This document shows, in pieces, positions 47,360-57,881 of a DNA stretch of 64,000 nt. The first letter of the stretch is position 1. Each line of letters begins with the position of its first letter. The notes under the pieces are model-generated. The model was not told where the DNA came from and searched no databases. It was given only the letters and a program-made list of their open reading frames with translations. Both the position numbers and the translations under genes were made by a program. This DNA is from Rhodovulum tesquicola (GTDB lineage Bacteria > Pseudomonadota > Alphaproteobacteria > Rhodobacterales > Rhodobacteraceae), in the NCBI RefSeq assembly GCF_024128855.1, contig NZ_JAMYDV010000004.1, positions 141,967-205,966 on the forward strand. The letters are read 5' to 3'.

Positions 47360-48436
47360 ATGCCGCTTGGCCCCGACAGCACCGAACGCATCGCGCGTGC
47401 CCGCGGCGATCTGCGCATGGGGGTGCCGGTGGTGGTGGGCGGGCTCGTGATCGCCGCGGCCGAGACGCTGACGCCCGAAAGGCTGGCGGCCTTGCGCGGG
47501 CTGGGGGATGCGGTGCTGGCGATCACCGCGCGGCGGGCGGCAACGCTCAAGGCGCGGCCCTATGATGGCGACATCGCCCGGCTGCGCCTGCCCGCCGATG
47601 TCGAACCGGGCTGGGTGCAGGCGGTGGCCGACCCGGCGGACGATCTGCAGAACCCGCTGCTCGGGCCGTTCGTCTCGCTGCGGGACGGCGATGCGGCGGC
47701 CCATCGCGCGGCGATCGGGCTGGCGAAATCCGCGCGTCTTCTGCCTGCCGTTCTGGCGGTCGGGATCGCCGATCCCGCAGGGCTGGCCTCGGCGCAGGGC
47801 CTGACCCTTGTCAGTCTGGCCGAGGCCGCGGCGGCGCTGGCCGACGAAACGCATCTTGCCGAGGTCGTCTCGGCCCGCGTGCCGCTGGCGGTGTCCAAGG
47901 CCACAAGGCTGCATGTCTTCCGCCCCGCCGATGGCAGCGAGGAACATTACGCGGTCGAGATCGGCACCCCCCCGCGCGGTGCGCCGGTGCTGGCGCGGCT
48001 GCATTCGGCCTGTTTCACCGGCGATCTGCTGGGCAGCCTGAAATGCGATTGCGGCGCGCAACTGAACGCCGCGCTGGCACAGATGGGGGCCGAGGGGGCG
48101 GGCGTGCTGCTCTACCTGAACCAGGAGGGGCGCGGCATCGGGCTTGCCAACAAGATGCGCGCCTATTCGCTTCAGGATCAGGGCTTTGACACGGTCGAGG
48201 CGAACCACCGGCTCGGCTTCGAGGATGACGAGCGCGATTTCCGTCTGGGTGCGGCGATCCTGCGCGAGATGGGCTTTTCCGCCGTCCGGCTGATGACCAA
48301 CAACCCCGCCAAGATCGAGATGATGCGCGCGAACGGCATAGATGTCGTCGGCCGCGTGCCGCTCAAGGTCGGGCACACGGCCGAGAATGCCCGCTACCTT
48401 GCGACCAAGGCCGAGAAGTCCGGGCACCTTCTGTAG
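47360..48436 (+). CDS. ribA: GTP cyclohydrolase II
   Basis: The product has 358 aa. The C-terminal half opens the GTP ring in riboflavin synthesis: zinc ligands in HSACFTGDLLGSLKCDCGAQ, then NQEGRGIGLANKMRAY and DTVEANHRLGF. The first about 150 residues fill the place of a RibB domain but lack its catalytic acidic motif, so only cyclohydrolase activity is expected. ATG 47360 has AGGAAAGG upstream. Confidence 0.92.
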   Translation: MPLGPDSTERIARARGDLRMGVPVVVGGLVIAAAETLTPERLAALRGLGDAVLAITARRAATLKARPYDGDIARLRLPADVEPGWVQAVADPADDLQNPLLGPFVSLRDGDAAAHRAAIGLAKSARLLPAVLAVGIADPAGLASAQGLTLVSLAEAAAALADETHLAEVVSARVPLAVSKATRLHVFRPADGSEEHYAVEIGTPPRGAPVLARLHSACFTGDLLGSLKCDCGAQLNAALAQMGAEGAGVLLYLNQEGRGIGLANKMRAYSLQDQGFDTVEANHRLGFEDDERDFRLGAAILREMGFSAVRLMTNNPAKIEMMRANGIDVVGRVPLKVGHTAENARYLATKAEKSGHLL

Positions 48437-48448
48437 CGCAGCGCGGGC

Positions 48449-48631
48449 TCAGCCCTGATGCGGCGGGCGCATCTGGCGGATCGCCGATTCGATGGCGCGC
48501 CAGGTCTCGGCATCCGCATCCTCGCCAGCCGCCTCATGCGCGGCGGCCTTCTGCGCCGCCTCGGCCTGCGCCTTGTCGCCATGGGCCGCCAGGAGCGAAC
48601 GGGCGTATTCCATCACCTTGGCCGTTTCCAT
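48449..48631 (-). CDS. Small helical protein, 60 aa, function unknown
   Basis: The frame METAKVMEYARSLLAAHGDK continues as an Ala/Glu-rich helix and ends MRPPHQG. GGAGG lies 6 nt before ATG 48631, which supports it over upstream starts. I recognise no family. No membrane segment or Cys. It converges on ribA with 12 bp between stops. Confidence 0.65.
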   Translation of the reverse strand: METAKVMEYARSLLAAHGDKAQAEAAQKAAAHEAAGEDADAETWRAIESAIRQMRPPHQG

Positions 48632-48769
48632 CTCGAACCTCCGTGTCATGGTTGCACCGGGGCAGGCCGGGCGACCCACCCGTCAGCAAGGGTAACATGA
48701 TCTGCGCGACCGGGGCTTGATCGACCGCAAGACCCCTTCCCCAAACCGCCCGCTTGCGCCAGTCTGCCC

Positions 48770-49267
48770 ATGATGCGTGCAACCGACCTTGTCCTGACCC
48801 CCACCCATCTGCGCTTTGCCGGGCGAAACTTTCCCCGATCCATCGGGCGCGGCGGCATCACCGGCGACAAGCGCGAGGGGGACGGCGCAACGCCCCGGGG
48901 CGTGCACCGAATCGTGGGGATGCTCTACCGCCCCGACCGGATCGCGCGGCCCGCGGCGTGGGCGGTGCCCATCGGTCCGTCTGACCTGTGGTCGGACGAT
49001 CCCCGGCACGAGGATTACAACCTCATGGTCCGCGCGCCCTATCCCCACAGCCATGAAAGGCTGCGCCGAGCCGATCCGCTTTACGATCTGGTTCTGGTCA
49101 CCGACTGGAACTGGCCCTTCGCCGAACGCGGGCGCGGCTCGGCGATCTTCCTGCACCAGTGGCGCAAGCCAAGGCATCCGACGGCGGGCTGCGTCGCCCT
49201 TTCCCGCCACGACCTGCGCTGGATCGCCGGACGGCTGACCCATGCCAGCCGGTTGATCGTGCGTTAG
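48770..49267 (+). CDS. L,D-transpeptidase-fold (YkuD-like) protein
   Basis: The product has 165 aa. The catalytic motif is FLHQWRKPRHPTAGCVALS, with the His and Cys of the HxxxxxxxxHPTxGC type. There is no signal peptide, which is common for this short family. It could act on peptidoglycan or on another peptide substrate. It converges on the YggS gene. Confidence 0.82.
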   Translation: MMRATDLVLTPTHLRFAGRNFPRSIGRGGITGDKREGDGATPRGVHRIVGMLYRPDRIARPAAWAVPIGPSDLWSDDPRHEDYNLMVRAPYPHSHERLRRADPLYDLVLVTDWNWPFAERGRGSAIFLHQWRKPRHPTAGCVALSRHDLRWIAGRLTHASRLIVR

Positions 49268-49279
49268 CGGCGGCCAGCC

Positions 49280-49933
49280 TCAGCCATGATCGCGCGCCCC
49301 GAAGATCGCCGAGCCCACCCGCACATGGGTCGCGCCGAAGGCGATTGCCTGCTCGAAATCGTCGCTCATCCCCATCGACAGGCCCGACAGCCCGTTGCGC
49401 GCCGCGATCTTTGCCAGCAGCGCGAAATGCAGCGCGGGCGTCTCGTCCACGGGCGGGATGCACATCAGCCCCCGCACCGGCAGATCCAGCGCGCGGCATT
49501 CCGCGATGAACCCATCCGCCTCGCCGGGCAGAACGCCCGCCTTCTGCGGCTCCTCGCCCGTGTTCACCTGAAGGAACAGGTCCGGGCAGGCGCCGCGTTC
49601 CTGTGCGTGCTCGGCCAGGCGCCGGGCCAGCTTGATCCGGTCGACCGAATGGATCGCGTCGAACAGCTCGACCGCCTGCCGGGTCTTGTTGCTTTGCAGC
49701 GGGCCGATCAGGTGCAGCATGACGCCTTCGAAGCGGTCCATCAGCGCGGGCCATTTGCTCGCCGCCTCCTGCACGCGGTTCTCGCCGAAAATGCGCTGAC
49801 CCGCCGCCAGCACCGCCTCGACACGGTCGAGCGGCTGCATCTTGGATACCGCGATCAGCGTCACCGAGCCGGGCGCGCGCCCCGCGTCGGCCTCGGCCTG
49901 TGTTACCCTTGCGCGAATCTCGTCCAGGCTCAT
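49280..49933 (-). CDS. YggS/PLPBP-family pyridoxal-phosphate homeostasis protein
   Basis: This 217-aa single-domain PLP-binding protein shows LIAVSKMQP with the PLP Lys (about 31), FGENRVQEA, HLIGPLQSNK, LSMGMSDDFEQAI and VRVGSAIFG. It balances free PLP and affects amino-acid pools. Its start overlaps the stop of the TPR-sulfotransferase gene by 4 bp. Confidence 0.93.
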   Translation of the reverse strand: MSLDEIRARVTQAEADAGRAPGSVTLIAVSKMQPLDRVEAVLAAGQRIFGENRVQEAASKWPALMDRFEGVMLHLIGPLQSNKTRQAVELFDAIHSVDRIKLARRLAEHAQERGACPDLFLQVNTGEEPQKAGVLPGEADGFIAECRALDLPVRGLMCIPPVDETPALHFALLAKIAARNGLSGLSMGMSDDFEQAIAFGATHVRVGSAIFGARDHG

Positions 49934-51723
49934 TCCGTTCCCTCTTGCTCGATCGCGTCGCCCAGCGCCTCGATCAGCGGGGCAAGCTCGTCCGCGTGCC
50001 GCTGCCAGCCCATCAGCGACGAGGCATAGATCGGCTGGCGCACCTGATGCAGGCTGAGCGTCGAGACCCGCCGCTCGGTCTTGTGGAAATCCATACAGCC
50101 GTCTTCCCAGTCAAGCCCGGCGGCGGCGATCAGGGCGCGGGCCTGGGGTTCGGGGTCGGCGATCAGGTCCTCGTAGCGGATTTCGTGAAAGCCGCCGGGC
50201 AGCCTGTCGCGCCAGAAATCGACCAGTTCCAGGAACATCCGGGTGTAAAGGCCGAGGTCGCGCAGGTCATAAGCATAGCGATGCGTGCCCTCGGCAAAGA
50301 TGTTCTTGTAGATCGACAGGCAGGTGTCGCGCGGGTCGCGATGCACCACCACGATGCGCGCATTGGGCAGCGCCAGCCGCACCAGACCGGCGACCATATA
50401 GGTCTGGATCGACTTGTCGGTGACGATGTCGGCACCCGGCAGGCGCATGCGGAAATGCGCCTCGATGGCATGGCCGAACCCGGCGATTTCCTCGTCCGAC
50501 AGCGCCGAAACGGGCCGCAGCCCGCCCGCCCCATCCGACATCAGCCGCATTGCCTCGGGCATCACGAAGCCCAGTTCGCCGCCGCCGGTGACGCGCGAAT
50601 GGCTGGCGATGATCTGTTCCACCAGCGTCGTGCCCGATCGCGGCATGCCGGTGACGAAGACCGGGGCATAGTCGCTGGTGCCGGGCACGCGGCGGGCGGT
50701 GAAATCGGTGCCTCCGCAGGCGGCCTTCAGGGCGTCGATCTCGGCCCGGCGTTCGGCGATGTCATAGGGGTAAAGCTTGCGCATCAGCGCGTTGGCCTTG
50801 TGCAGATAGCCAAAGATACGGTCGTCGCGGCGGATGTCCTCCATCGCCTTGGCCAGCGCGAAGCCCAGGTTCATCCGGCTGTGATCGCTCAGGTCCGGCG
50901 CGGACCAGAGCGTTTCCATCTCGGCAATCAGCGGGTCGTCGGCGGCCAGCTTGCGGCCCTTGACCATCAGCCGGTAAGGTTCGCCGCTTTTGGGGTCCAG
51001 CGCGATGGCGCGGCGAAAGCCTGCATCGGCCTCGTCGAAGCGGCCGATCTGCTGCAACAGGATCGCGCGGCGGCCATGGGTTTCGGGGCGGTCGGGGGCG
51101 GCGGAAACGGCGCGGTCATGGGCGGCCAGCGCGGCCTCGGGCTGACCCGATCCGTCCAGCGCGCGGGCATGCGCGGTGTGGGTTTCGGCGCGGTTGTCGC
51201 CCAGCGCGATGGCCCGGCCAAAGGCGGCGGCGGCGGCGGCGAAATCCTTGGCGCGCAGCAGCGCATGGCCCAGCCGGATCTGCGGGTCGGCCGCGTCGGG
51301 CTGGGCCTGTGCGGCGCGGCGCAGCGCATCGAGCGCTTGCGCCGGGGACGTTGCCGGGGGCGCCAACGCCTCTTGCAGACGGGCAAGGACCGGGGCGGGC
51401 AGGCGTGCCGCCCTGGCCTTGCGCTGAAAGCTGCGGATGCGGGTGCGGTCGGCCAGCGCGGCCAGCGCCTGCGCCCAGGCCAGCCAGATCGCGGGTTCGG
51501 CCGGTTGGGCCTCGGCGGCGCGTTCGAAATGCTGGGCGGCGCGTTTCGGGGCGCCGCGGGCCATGGCGATCCGGCCCATCTGGAACAGTGCTTCGGCCTG
51601 ACGCGGGCGGGCGGCCAGCACCTCGCGCAGGCGGGCCTCGGCGCCGTCAAGATCGCCAGTGGCCTGCCGGGCGAGGGCCTCGCGGTAAAGGCGGGCGATC
51701 TGGGCGGGATTGGTGGACTGCAT
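49930..51723 (-). CDS. TPR-sulfotransferase protein
   Basis: The product is about 597 aa. The N-terminal about 300 residues are TPR-like repeats rich in Ala (ARLREVLAARPRQAEALFQMG and similar). The C-terminal part is a sulfotransferase domain with the PAPS-binding loop VTGMPRSGTTLVEQ and a 3'-phosphate segment IVVVHRDPRDTCLSIYK. It may sulfate a protein or glycan; the target is unknown. ATG 51723 is preferred, ATG 51762 possible. Confidence 0.85.
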   Translation of the reverse strand: MQSTNPAQIARLYREALARQATGDLDGAEARLREVLAARPRQAEALFQMGRIAMARGAPKRAAQHFERAAEAQPAEPAIWLAWAQALAALADRTRIRSFQRKARAARLPAPVLARLQEALAPPATSPAQALDALRRAAQAQPDAADPQIRLGHALLRAKDFAAAAAAFGRAIALGDNRAETHTAHARALDGSGQPEAALAAHDRAVSAAPDRPETHGRRAILLQQIGRFDEADAGFRRAIALDPKSGEPYRLMVKGRKLAADDPLIAEMETLWSAPDLSDHSRMNLGFALAKAMEDIRRDDRIFGYLHKANALMRKLYPYDIAERRAEIDALKAACGGTDFTARRVPGTSDYAPVFVTGMPRSGTTLVEQIIASHSRVTGGGELGFVMPEAMRLMSDGAGGLRPVSALSDEEIAGFGHAIEAHFRMRLPGADIVTDKSIQTYMVAGLVRLALPNARIVVVHRDPRDTCLSIYKNIFAEGTHRYAYDLRDLGLYTRMFLELVDFWRDRLPGGFHEIRYEDLIADPEPQARALIAAAGLDWEDGCMDFHKTERRVSTLSLHQVRQPIYASSLMGWQRHADELAPLIEALGDAIEQEGTE

Positions 51724-51800
51724 GGGCACCGGGTCACGAGGATCTGGCAGCGCAATTAGCATGGGTGGGGGCGGTTGTCGAACCCGTGCCCCGAAACGGA

Positions 51801-51827
51801 AAAGAGCGGGCACAAGGCCCGCTCTTT
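51801..51827 (-). terminator. Porin gene terminator
   Basis: Perfect 11-bp arms (51801-51811 and 51817-51827), 5-nt loop, end in TTTT on the minus strand, 24 bp past the porin stop. A good intrinsic terminator. Confidence 0.8.
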
Positions 51828-51850
51828 CCTTATCGTCATGCCAGTAAGGC

Positions 51851-52846
51851 TTAGAACTTCATCGCCACGCCGAACGACCAGGTCTCGTAGTTGCCCGGGA
51901 CGCCATCGACGTCCGAGTCGCCATAGCCGAGGTGGACCGAGGCACCACCGCCGAGATCATAGGCAACGGCCAGGCCGAAGCCATCGGCATCGTCACCGTC
52001 GATGTCATAGCGGCCCCAGTTGGCGCCGAACGACCAGGCGTTCATGGTGTAGCCCATGGACAGGCCGATGTGATCGGCGTCAACCCCACCGATGTCCCAG
52101 TCCGAGTACACCAGACCGGCGACGAAGCCGTTCTGGAAGTCCGCGTTCACCGAGACGCCCCAGATGTCGACGTCAAGACCGGCGCCCAGGGGGCCGATGA
52201 AGTCTTCCAGGTTGCCGGGTGCCCAGGTGCCGTCGGTTTCCAGGGTCTGGTAGGCCAGACCGAAGCCGAGGTCGACGCCCGTCATCGAGGTCTTGTAGCT
52301 CACGCCGACGGCATAGCCGTCATCGACGGTCCCGCTGTCGTCGAGTTCCATCGACACCGAGAAGCCGAAATCGCCGAAGGCGTAGTCGTAGCGCAGCACC
52401 TGGTCGTCATAGGCGCCGTCGCCGAAGGCACCCAGGTAACCGGCATGGATGGTTTCGTCATCCTGCAGCGAGCCGGGGTTGCCCACGTTCTCGACCAGAA
52501 CCTTGTCCATGGCGCCGTCGGTGTCGCCCAGGGTCAGGGTGCCGAAAGAGCCAGAGATGAACATGGTCTCGTTGTCGAACGCCGGAGCGTCGTTTTCGTT
52601 CGACGTGCCGTCCATGTCGAACCGGCCGGTCATGCCGACGGTGATGCCCATGTCGGTTTCGGTCGACGCGCTGAAGCTCAGCGTGGTCGAGTTGTGGAAC
52701 TGGGTTTCACCGCCAGCAGCGTTGCCGAAGTTGTCGGCGCCGCCGCCAACGATACCCATTTCGGCGGTACCCGAGAAGGTGATGTCAGCCGAGGCGATGC
52801 CGGCCGAAGCAACCAGCGCGGTGGTCGCGAAGAGAACCTTTTTCAT
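51851..52846 (-). CDS. Outer-membrane porin
   Basis: The product has 331 aa. A signal peptide MKKVLFATTALVASAGIASA precedes a beta-barrel of alternating strands rich in Gly, Asp and aromatic residues, ending in VAMKF with the C-terminal Phe typical for outer-membrane insertion. It resembles the general porins of Rhodobacter. The high Asp content of loops suggests cation preference or marine Ca2+ binding (inference). The region upstream (52847-53090) has no gene. Confidence 0.92.
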   Translation of the reverse strand: MKKVLFATTALVASAGIASADITFSGTAEMGIVGGGADNFGNAAGGETQFHNSTTLSFSASTETDMGITVGMTGRFDMDGTSNENDAPAFDNETMFISGSFGTLTLGDTDGAMDKVLVENVGNPGSLQDDETIHAGYLGAFGDGAYDDQVLRYDYAFGDFGFSVSMELDDSGTVDDGYAVGVSYKTSMTGVDLGFGLAYQTLETDGTWAPGNLEDFIGPLGAGLDVDIWGVSVNADFQNGFVAGLVYSDWDIGGVDADHIGLSMGYTMNAWSFGANWGRYDIDGDDADGFGLAVAYDLGGGASVHLGYGDSDVDGVPGNYETWSFGVAMKF

Positions 52847-53090
52847 GGTTTTCCCTCATTCGTTTAAAGATGCACCTCAGGCCGGAGCATCCGATCTGAG
52901 TATGTTCCGGGTTTCGCTCTTGCCCCCCCCAAATGCAAGGAACACCGCCAGCCCCCCGGAACGCCGCCCCCGATTGATGCAGCAAAGCCACACACCCCCC
53001 ACACCCAAGCGGACGGGACGCAAGGGAAAAACCTTGTCCGCCCCGACCTGCTCCGGTAAAGACCGGCGAAGGACAACGAGGGCGCAGGGC

Positions 53091-53633
53091 ATGAGCTTTC
53101 ACCGCATCGCGCGCGGGGCACTGATCGGGACGATGGCTGTCGGACTGGCCGGCTGCGGCGGCGGGCTGTTCGGCCGCAGCGCCCCCAGCCCCGAACAGGA
53201 CGCCGCCCGGATCGAGGCGCGCGATGCCAATATCGCGCGTCAGTTCGAGAACACCCCTGCGGCCGAAATCCAGCGCGACCGGCAATCGCGCGCAACGATC
53301 TGGGATCTGTTCGGCAATGCCGACGACCCGAACACCACGGTCGGGGTGAACAAGTATCTCTGGCAGGCCTCGCTCGAGGTGCTGAACTTCCTGCCGATTC
53401 GGTCTGTCGATCCGTTTTCGGGCGTGATCGTCACGGGTTACGGCACGCCGCCCGGCGGCGGGCGGGCCTATCGCGCGACGGTCTACGTTCAGGATCCGGC
53501 CCTCGACGCGCGCTCGCTCAAGGTGTCGCTGCACAGCCAGTCGGGTGCAGTCGATGCCGCCACCGTGCGCGCGGTCGAGGATGCGATCCTGACACGCGCT
53601 CGCCAGATCCGCATCCGCGACAGCAAGCTCTGA
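53091..53633 (+). CDS. DUF3576 lipoprotein
   Basis: The product has 180 aa. The lipobox is VGLAGC (Cys about 19). The DUF3576 core includes TIWDLFGNADDPNTTVGVNKYLW, FLPIRSVDPFSGVIVTGYG and VYVQDPALD. It is found beside leuS in many Alphaproteobacteria; its role in the envelope is unknown. Followed by leuS after 83 bp. Confidence 0.88.
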   Translation: MSFHRIARGALIGTMAVGLAGCGGGLFGRSAPSPEQDAARIEARDANIARQFENTPAAEIQRDRQSRATIWDLFGNADDPNTTVGVNKYLWQASLEVLNFLPIRSVDPFSGVIVTGYGTPPGGGRAYRATVYVQDPALDARSLKVSLHSQSGAVDAATVRAVEDAILTRARQIRIRDSKL

Positions 53634-53716
53634 CGCCCCACTGGACGCCCCGCGCGGCGCCGATTATGCACGACGCCGGGCCACCCGCGCCCGGCGTTTG
53701 ACTGAGGATTGCTGAC

Positions 53717-56326
53717 ATGGCGCGCTACACCCCGGCCGAGATCGAGCGGAAATGGCAGGACGCATGGGAGGCCGACGCCACGTTCCGCGCCAGTCACGAC
53801 CCGTCGCGGCCGAAATACTATGTGCTGGAAATGTTCCCCTACCCTTCGGGGCGTATCCATATGGGGCATGTGCGCAACTACACCATGGGCGATGTCGTCG
53901 CGCGCTATAAATCGTCCTGCGGTTTCAGCGTGTTGCACCCGATGGGGTGGGATGCATTCGGGATGCCCGCGGAAAACGCCGCGATGGAGCGTGGCGGCCA
54001 TCCCAAGGACTGGACCTATGGCAACATCGCGGACATGCGCGCGCAGATGAAGCCGCTGGGCCTGTCCATCGACTGGAGCCGCGAATTCGCCACCTGCGAC
54101 CCGGACTATTACGGCCAGCAACAGGCGATGTTCCTGGACATGCTGGCCGCGGGGCTGGTCTATCGCAAGAACGCCACCGTGAACTGGGATCCGGTGGACA
54201 TGACGGTTCTGGCCAACGAACAGGTGATCGAGGGCAAGGGCTGGCGGTCTGGCGCACCGGTGGAGCGGCGGGACCTGACGCAATGGTTCTTCCGCATCTC
54301 GGATTTCGCCGACGAGTTGCTGGCGGCGCTGGACGGGCTGGAGAACTGGCCCGAGAAGGTCAAGCTGATGCAGCGCAACTGGATCGGCAAGAGCCGCGGG
54401 TTGCAGATGGCCTTCTCGACCGTGGACGCGCCCGAGGGGTTCGACCGGATCGAGGTCTACACCACCCGCCCCGACACGCTGATGGGGGCAAGTTTCCTTG
54501 GGATCTCGCCCGATCACCCGCTGGCCCGCGCGCTGGAACGCCATCGCCCCGACGTGGCCGAGTTCTGCGCCGAGTGCCGCCGGACGGGCACCAGCGAGGA
54601 AGAGCTGGAAAAGGCCGAGAAGCGCGGCTTCGACACCGGGCTGAAGGTGCGCCATCCCTTTGATACGGCATGGGAATTGCCGGTCTACATCGCCAATTTC
54701 ATCCTGATGGATTACGGCACCGGCGCGATCTTCGGCTGCCCGGCGCATGACCAGCGCGACCTGGATTTCGCGCGGAAATACGGGTTGCCGGTGACCGATA
54801 CCTTCGTGGCGCTCGAGGGCGGCGAGCCGGTGGGCGACGTGGCCTTCGTGCCGCCCAAGACCGAACCTGTGCGCTGGGTGCGGGCCTTTGCCTGGGACGA
54901 GGTCGCGACCGGCGAACAGGCCGTCGACGCCGCGATTCGGTTTTGCGAGGAGAACGGCGTCGGCCATGGCGTGACCAAGTTCCGCCTGCGCGACTGGGGC
55001 CTGTCGCGGCAACGCTATTGGGGCTGTCCGATTCCGGTGGTCCACTGCCCCGATTGCGGCGTGGTGCCCGAGGCCAAGGAAAACCTGCCGATCGAACTGC
55101 CCTATGACGAGGACGGCAGGCCGATCGACTTCTCGATCCCCGGCAACCCGCTGGACCGCCACCCCACCTGGCGCAACTGCACCTGCCCGAAATGCGGTCA
55201 GGCGGCGCGGCGCGAGACCGACACGATGGATACCTTCGTAGATTCCTCGTGGTACTACGCCCGCTTCACCGCGCCCCATGCGGCCACGCCCACCGACATG
55301 GCCGAGGCCGAATACTGGATGAATGTCGATCAGTATATCGGCGGGATCGAGCACGCGATCCTGCACCTTCTGTATTCCCGGTTCTTCGCCCGGGCGATGC
55401 AGATCACCGGCCACCTGCCCGAAAAGGCGCGCGAGCCCTTCGATGCGCTGTTCACCCAAGGCATGGTGACGCACGAGATCTACCAGACCCGCGACGCCGC
55501 GGGGCGGCCGGTCTATCACCTGCCCGAGGATGTCGAGGGCGGCAAGCTCAAGGCCACGGGCGAGGCGGTGGAAATCATCCCCTCGGCCAAAATGTCGAAA
55601 TCAAAGAAGAACGTCGTCGACCCGGTGAACATCATCGAGAGCTTCGGGGCCGATACCGCGCGGTGGTTCGTGCTGTCGGACAGCCCGCCCGAGCGTGACG
55701 TGGAATGGACATCCGCGGGCGCCGAGGCGGCGCACCGGCATCTGGGCCGGGTCTGGCGCATCGCGAACGGCATCGCCGAGGAAATGGATCAGGGGGGCGG
55801 AATCGCTGCCTACGAGTCCGAGGGCGAGGGCGCGGCACCGGGCGGGGAAGACGACCTGACCCTGCGCCGCGCGCTGCACAAGACGATCCATGACGTGACG
55901 ATGGGCATCGAAAGCTTCGGCTTCAACAGCTCGGTCGCGAAACTCTATGCCTTCACCAACACGCTGGCGAAATCGGCGGCCTCGCTGCCTGCGCGGCGCG
56001 AGGCGGCGATGGTCATGGCGCAGCTCATGGCACCGATGACCCCGCATCTGGCCGAGGATATCTGGGCCATGCTGGGCGGTCAGGGCCTGATCGCCCGCGC
56101 CCCCTGGCCCACGGCCGACCCCGCCCTGCTGGTCGAGGATACCGTCACGCTGCCGATCCAGATCAACGGCAAGCGGCGCTCGGAAATCGCCGTGCCGCGG
56201 GACATGGACGCCGCCGAGGTTGAAAAGCTGGTGCTGGCCGACGATGCTGTGCGCAAGGCGCTGGATGGCGGCGCCCCGAAAAAGCTGGTCGTCGTGCCGG
56301 GCCGCATCGTCAATGTCGTCGTCTGA
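53717..56326 (+). CDS. leuS: Leucyl-tRNA synthetase
   Basis: This 869-aa class I synthetase has HIGH as [11 protein letters not shown] near 42-50, an editing domain ([13 protein letters not shown]), zinc-ribbon-like CPDCGVV and CTCPKCGQ, and KMSKS in AKMSKSKKN. Full length and intact. It is first in leuS-lptE-holA. Confidence 0.97.
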   Translation: MARYTPAEIERKWQDAWEADATFRASHDPSRPKYYVLEMFPYPSGRIHMGHVRNYTMGDVVARYKSSCGFSVLHPMGWDAFGMPAENAAMERGGHPKDWTYGNIADMRAQMKPLGLSIDWSREFATCDPDYYGQQQAMFLDMLAAGLVYRKNATVNWDPVDMTVLANEQVIEGKGWRSGAPVERRDLTQWFFRISDFADELLAALDGLENWPEKVKLMQRNWIGKSRGLQMAFSTVDAPEGFDRIEVYTTRPDTLMGASFLGISPDHPLARALERHRPDVAEFCAECRRTGTSEEELEKAEKRGFDTGLKVRHPFDTAWELPVYIANFILMDYGTGAIFGCPAHDQRDLDFARKYGLPVTDTFVALEGGEPVGDVAFVPPKTEPVRWVRAFAWDEVATGEQAVDAAIRFCEENGVGHGVTKFRLRDWGLSRQRYWGCPIPVVHCPDCGVVPEAKENLPIELPYDEDGRPIDFSIPGNPLDRHPTWRNCTCPKCGQAARRETDTMDTFVDSSWYYARFTAPHAATPTDMAEAEYWMNVDQYIGGIEHAILHLLYSRFFARAMQITGHLPEKAREPFDALFTQGMVTHEIYQTRDAAGRPVYHLPEDVEGGKLKATGEAVEIIPSAKMSKSKKNVVDPVNIIESFGADTARWFVLSDSPPERDVEWTSAGAEAAHRHLGRVWRIANGIAEEMDQGGGIAAYESEGEGAAPGGEDDLTLRRALHKTIHDVTMGIESFGFNSSVAKLYAFTNTLAKSAASLPARREAAMVMAQLMAPMTPHLAEDIWAMLGGQGLIARAPWPTADPALLVEDTVTLPIQINGKRRSEIAVPRDMDAAEVEKLVLADDAVRKALDGGAPKKLVVVPGRIVNVVV

Positions 56327-56807
56327 CCGCCGCACCCTTGTCCTTGGTCTTGCCGCGCTGGCGCTGGGCGGCTGCGGGTTCCGTCCCGCCCATGGGCCGG
56401 AGGGCGTGGCCAGCGATCTGCGCGGCGGCATCGCGATCGACCCGCCCGACACGCGCAACGCCTTTGCGCTGGTCGAACGGCTCGAGGATCGGCTGGGCCG
56501 GGCGGATGCGCCGGTCTACCGGCTGGGTCATCGCATCGGCACAAGCCGCAGGGCGCTGGGGATCACCGGCGCGCAGGAAACCACGCGCTTCACGATCGAG
56601 GGCGATCTGGCCTTCGAACTGTACGAACTCGCGACCGGCCGCCTTGTGCAATCCGGCAAAGTGACGGCCTTTTCCGCCTATTCCGCGACCGGCAGCACCG
56701 TGGCGACCCTTGCCGCCGAGCGCGACGCGGAACGGCGGCTGATGGTGATGCTGGCCGACCAGCTTGTGACGCGGCTGATCGCCACCGCCCCCGGCAGGGC
56801 GCGATGA
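56313..56807 (+). CDS. lptE: LPS assembly lipoprotein LptE
   Basis: The product has 164 aa. A signal/lipobox [10 protein letters not shown] (Cys about 21) starts the mature lipoprotein. The rest has the LptE fold with YRL and [14 protein letters not shown]. It plugs the LptD barrel. It overlaps leuS by 14 bp and holA by 4 bp. Confidence 0.88.
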   Translation: MSSSDRRTLVLGLAALALGGCGFRPAHGPEGVASDLRGGIAIDPPDTRNAFALVERLEDRLGRADAPVYRLGHRIGTSRRALGITGAQETTRFTIEGDLAFELYELATGRLVQSGKVTAFSAYSATGSTVATLAAERDAERRLMVMLADQLVTRLIATAPGRAR

Positions 56808-57832
56808 AGCTCTCGCCCCGCGAGGCCGCGCGCTATTTCGCCCGGCCCGATCCCGACCGCGCCGCTCTGCTGATCTATGGTGCCGACCCGATGCGCGTGG
56901 CGCTCAAGCGGCAGGAACTCATCGCCAAACTGCTGGGTCCCGGTGCCGAGGAGGAAATGCGCCTGACCCGGCTTGCCCCGGGCGATCTGCGCGGCGATCC
57001 CGCGGCGCTGGGCGATGCGCTCAAGGCGCGCGGTTTCTTTCCCGGCCCGCGCGTGGTGTTCATCGACGAGGCGACCGATACCATGGCCGATGCCATTCAG
57101 GCGGCGCTGGCCGACTGGCAGCCGGGCGATGCGCAGTTGGTGGTGACGGCACGGCAACTCACCCCGCGCTCGCCGCTGCGCAAGCTGTTCGAGAGGCACC
57201 GCACCGCCCTTGCCGCCGCGATCTACGACGATCCCCCGGGCCGGGACGAGATCGAGGCGATGCTGGCCGCCGCGGGCCTGTCGGGGCTCGACCGCGCCGC
57301 GATGGCGGCGCTGACCGACCTTGCCGGGGCGCTCGACCCGGGTGATTTCCGCCAGACGGTTGAAAAGCTTGCGCTTTACAAGCTGGGCGATTCTGCCCCC
57401 GCCACTGCGGATGACGTGGCCACCTGCGCGCCCCGCTCGACCGAAGCCGATACCGATGCGCTGATCCATCTGGTGGCCGAGGCGAAGGGCAACCAGATCG
57501 CCCCGATGTTGCGGCGACTCGAGGCGCAGGGGGTGGGGCCGGTGACGCTGTGCATTGCCGCGACCCGCCATTTCCGCGCGCTGCACGCCGCCGCCGCGGA
57601 TCCGGGCGGCGCGGCGCAGGGCATCGCGCGCGCCCGTCCCCCGGTGCATTTCAAGTCAAAGGACCGCATGGTGCGTCAGGCGCAGGCCTGGGGCGTGCGG
57701 CGGCTGGAACAGGGGCTTGGCCTCCTGATCGACACCGATCTGCAATTGCGCTCGTCCAGCCGTGCCCCGCAGATGGCGTTGATGGAGCGTTGTCTGATCC
57801 GGCTGGCCCATCTTGGTGCGTCGCGCCCTTGA
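56804..57832 (+). CDS. holA: DNA polymerase III delta subunit
   Basis: This 342-aa clamp-loader subunit has an N-terminal AAA+-like fold (LLIYGADPMRVALKRQEL), LAPGDLRGD and PGPRVVFIDEATD, and a C-terminal helical collar. It opens the sliding clamp. The start overlaps lptE by ATGA. It ends the leuS operon. Confidence 0.92.
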   Translation: MKLSPREAARYFARPDPDRAALLIYGADPMRVALKRQELIAKLLGPGAEEEMRLTRLAPGDLRGDPAALGDALKARGFFPGPRVVFIDEATDTMADAIQAALADWQPGDAQLVVTARQLTPRSPLRKLFERHRTALAAAIYDDPPGRDEIEAMLAAAGLSGLDRAAMAALTDLAGALDPGDFRQTVEKLALYKLGDSAPATADDVATCAPRSTEADTDALIHLVAEAKGNQIAPMLRRLEAQGVGPVTLCIAATRHFRALHAAAADPGGAAQGIARARPPVHFKSKDRMVRQAQAWGVRRLEQGLGLLIDTDLQLRSSSRAPQMALMERCLIRLAHLGASRP

Positions 57833-57881
57833 CCGCGCCCGCGATTGCTGGAACCCCTTTGCGAAGAACGGGGGTAAGGCG

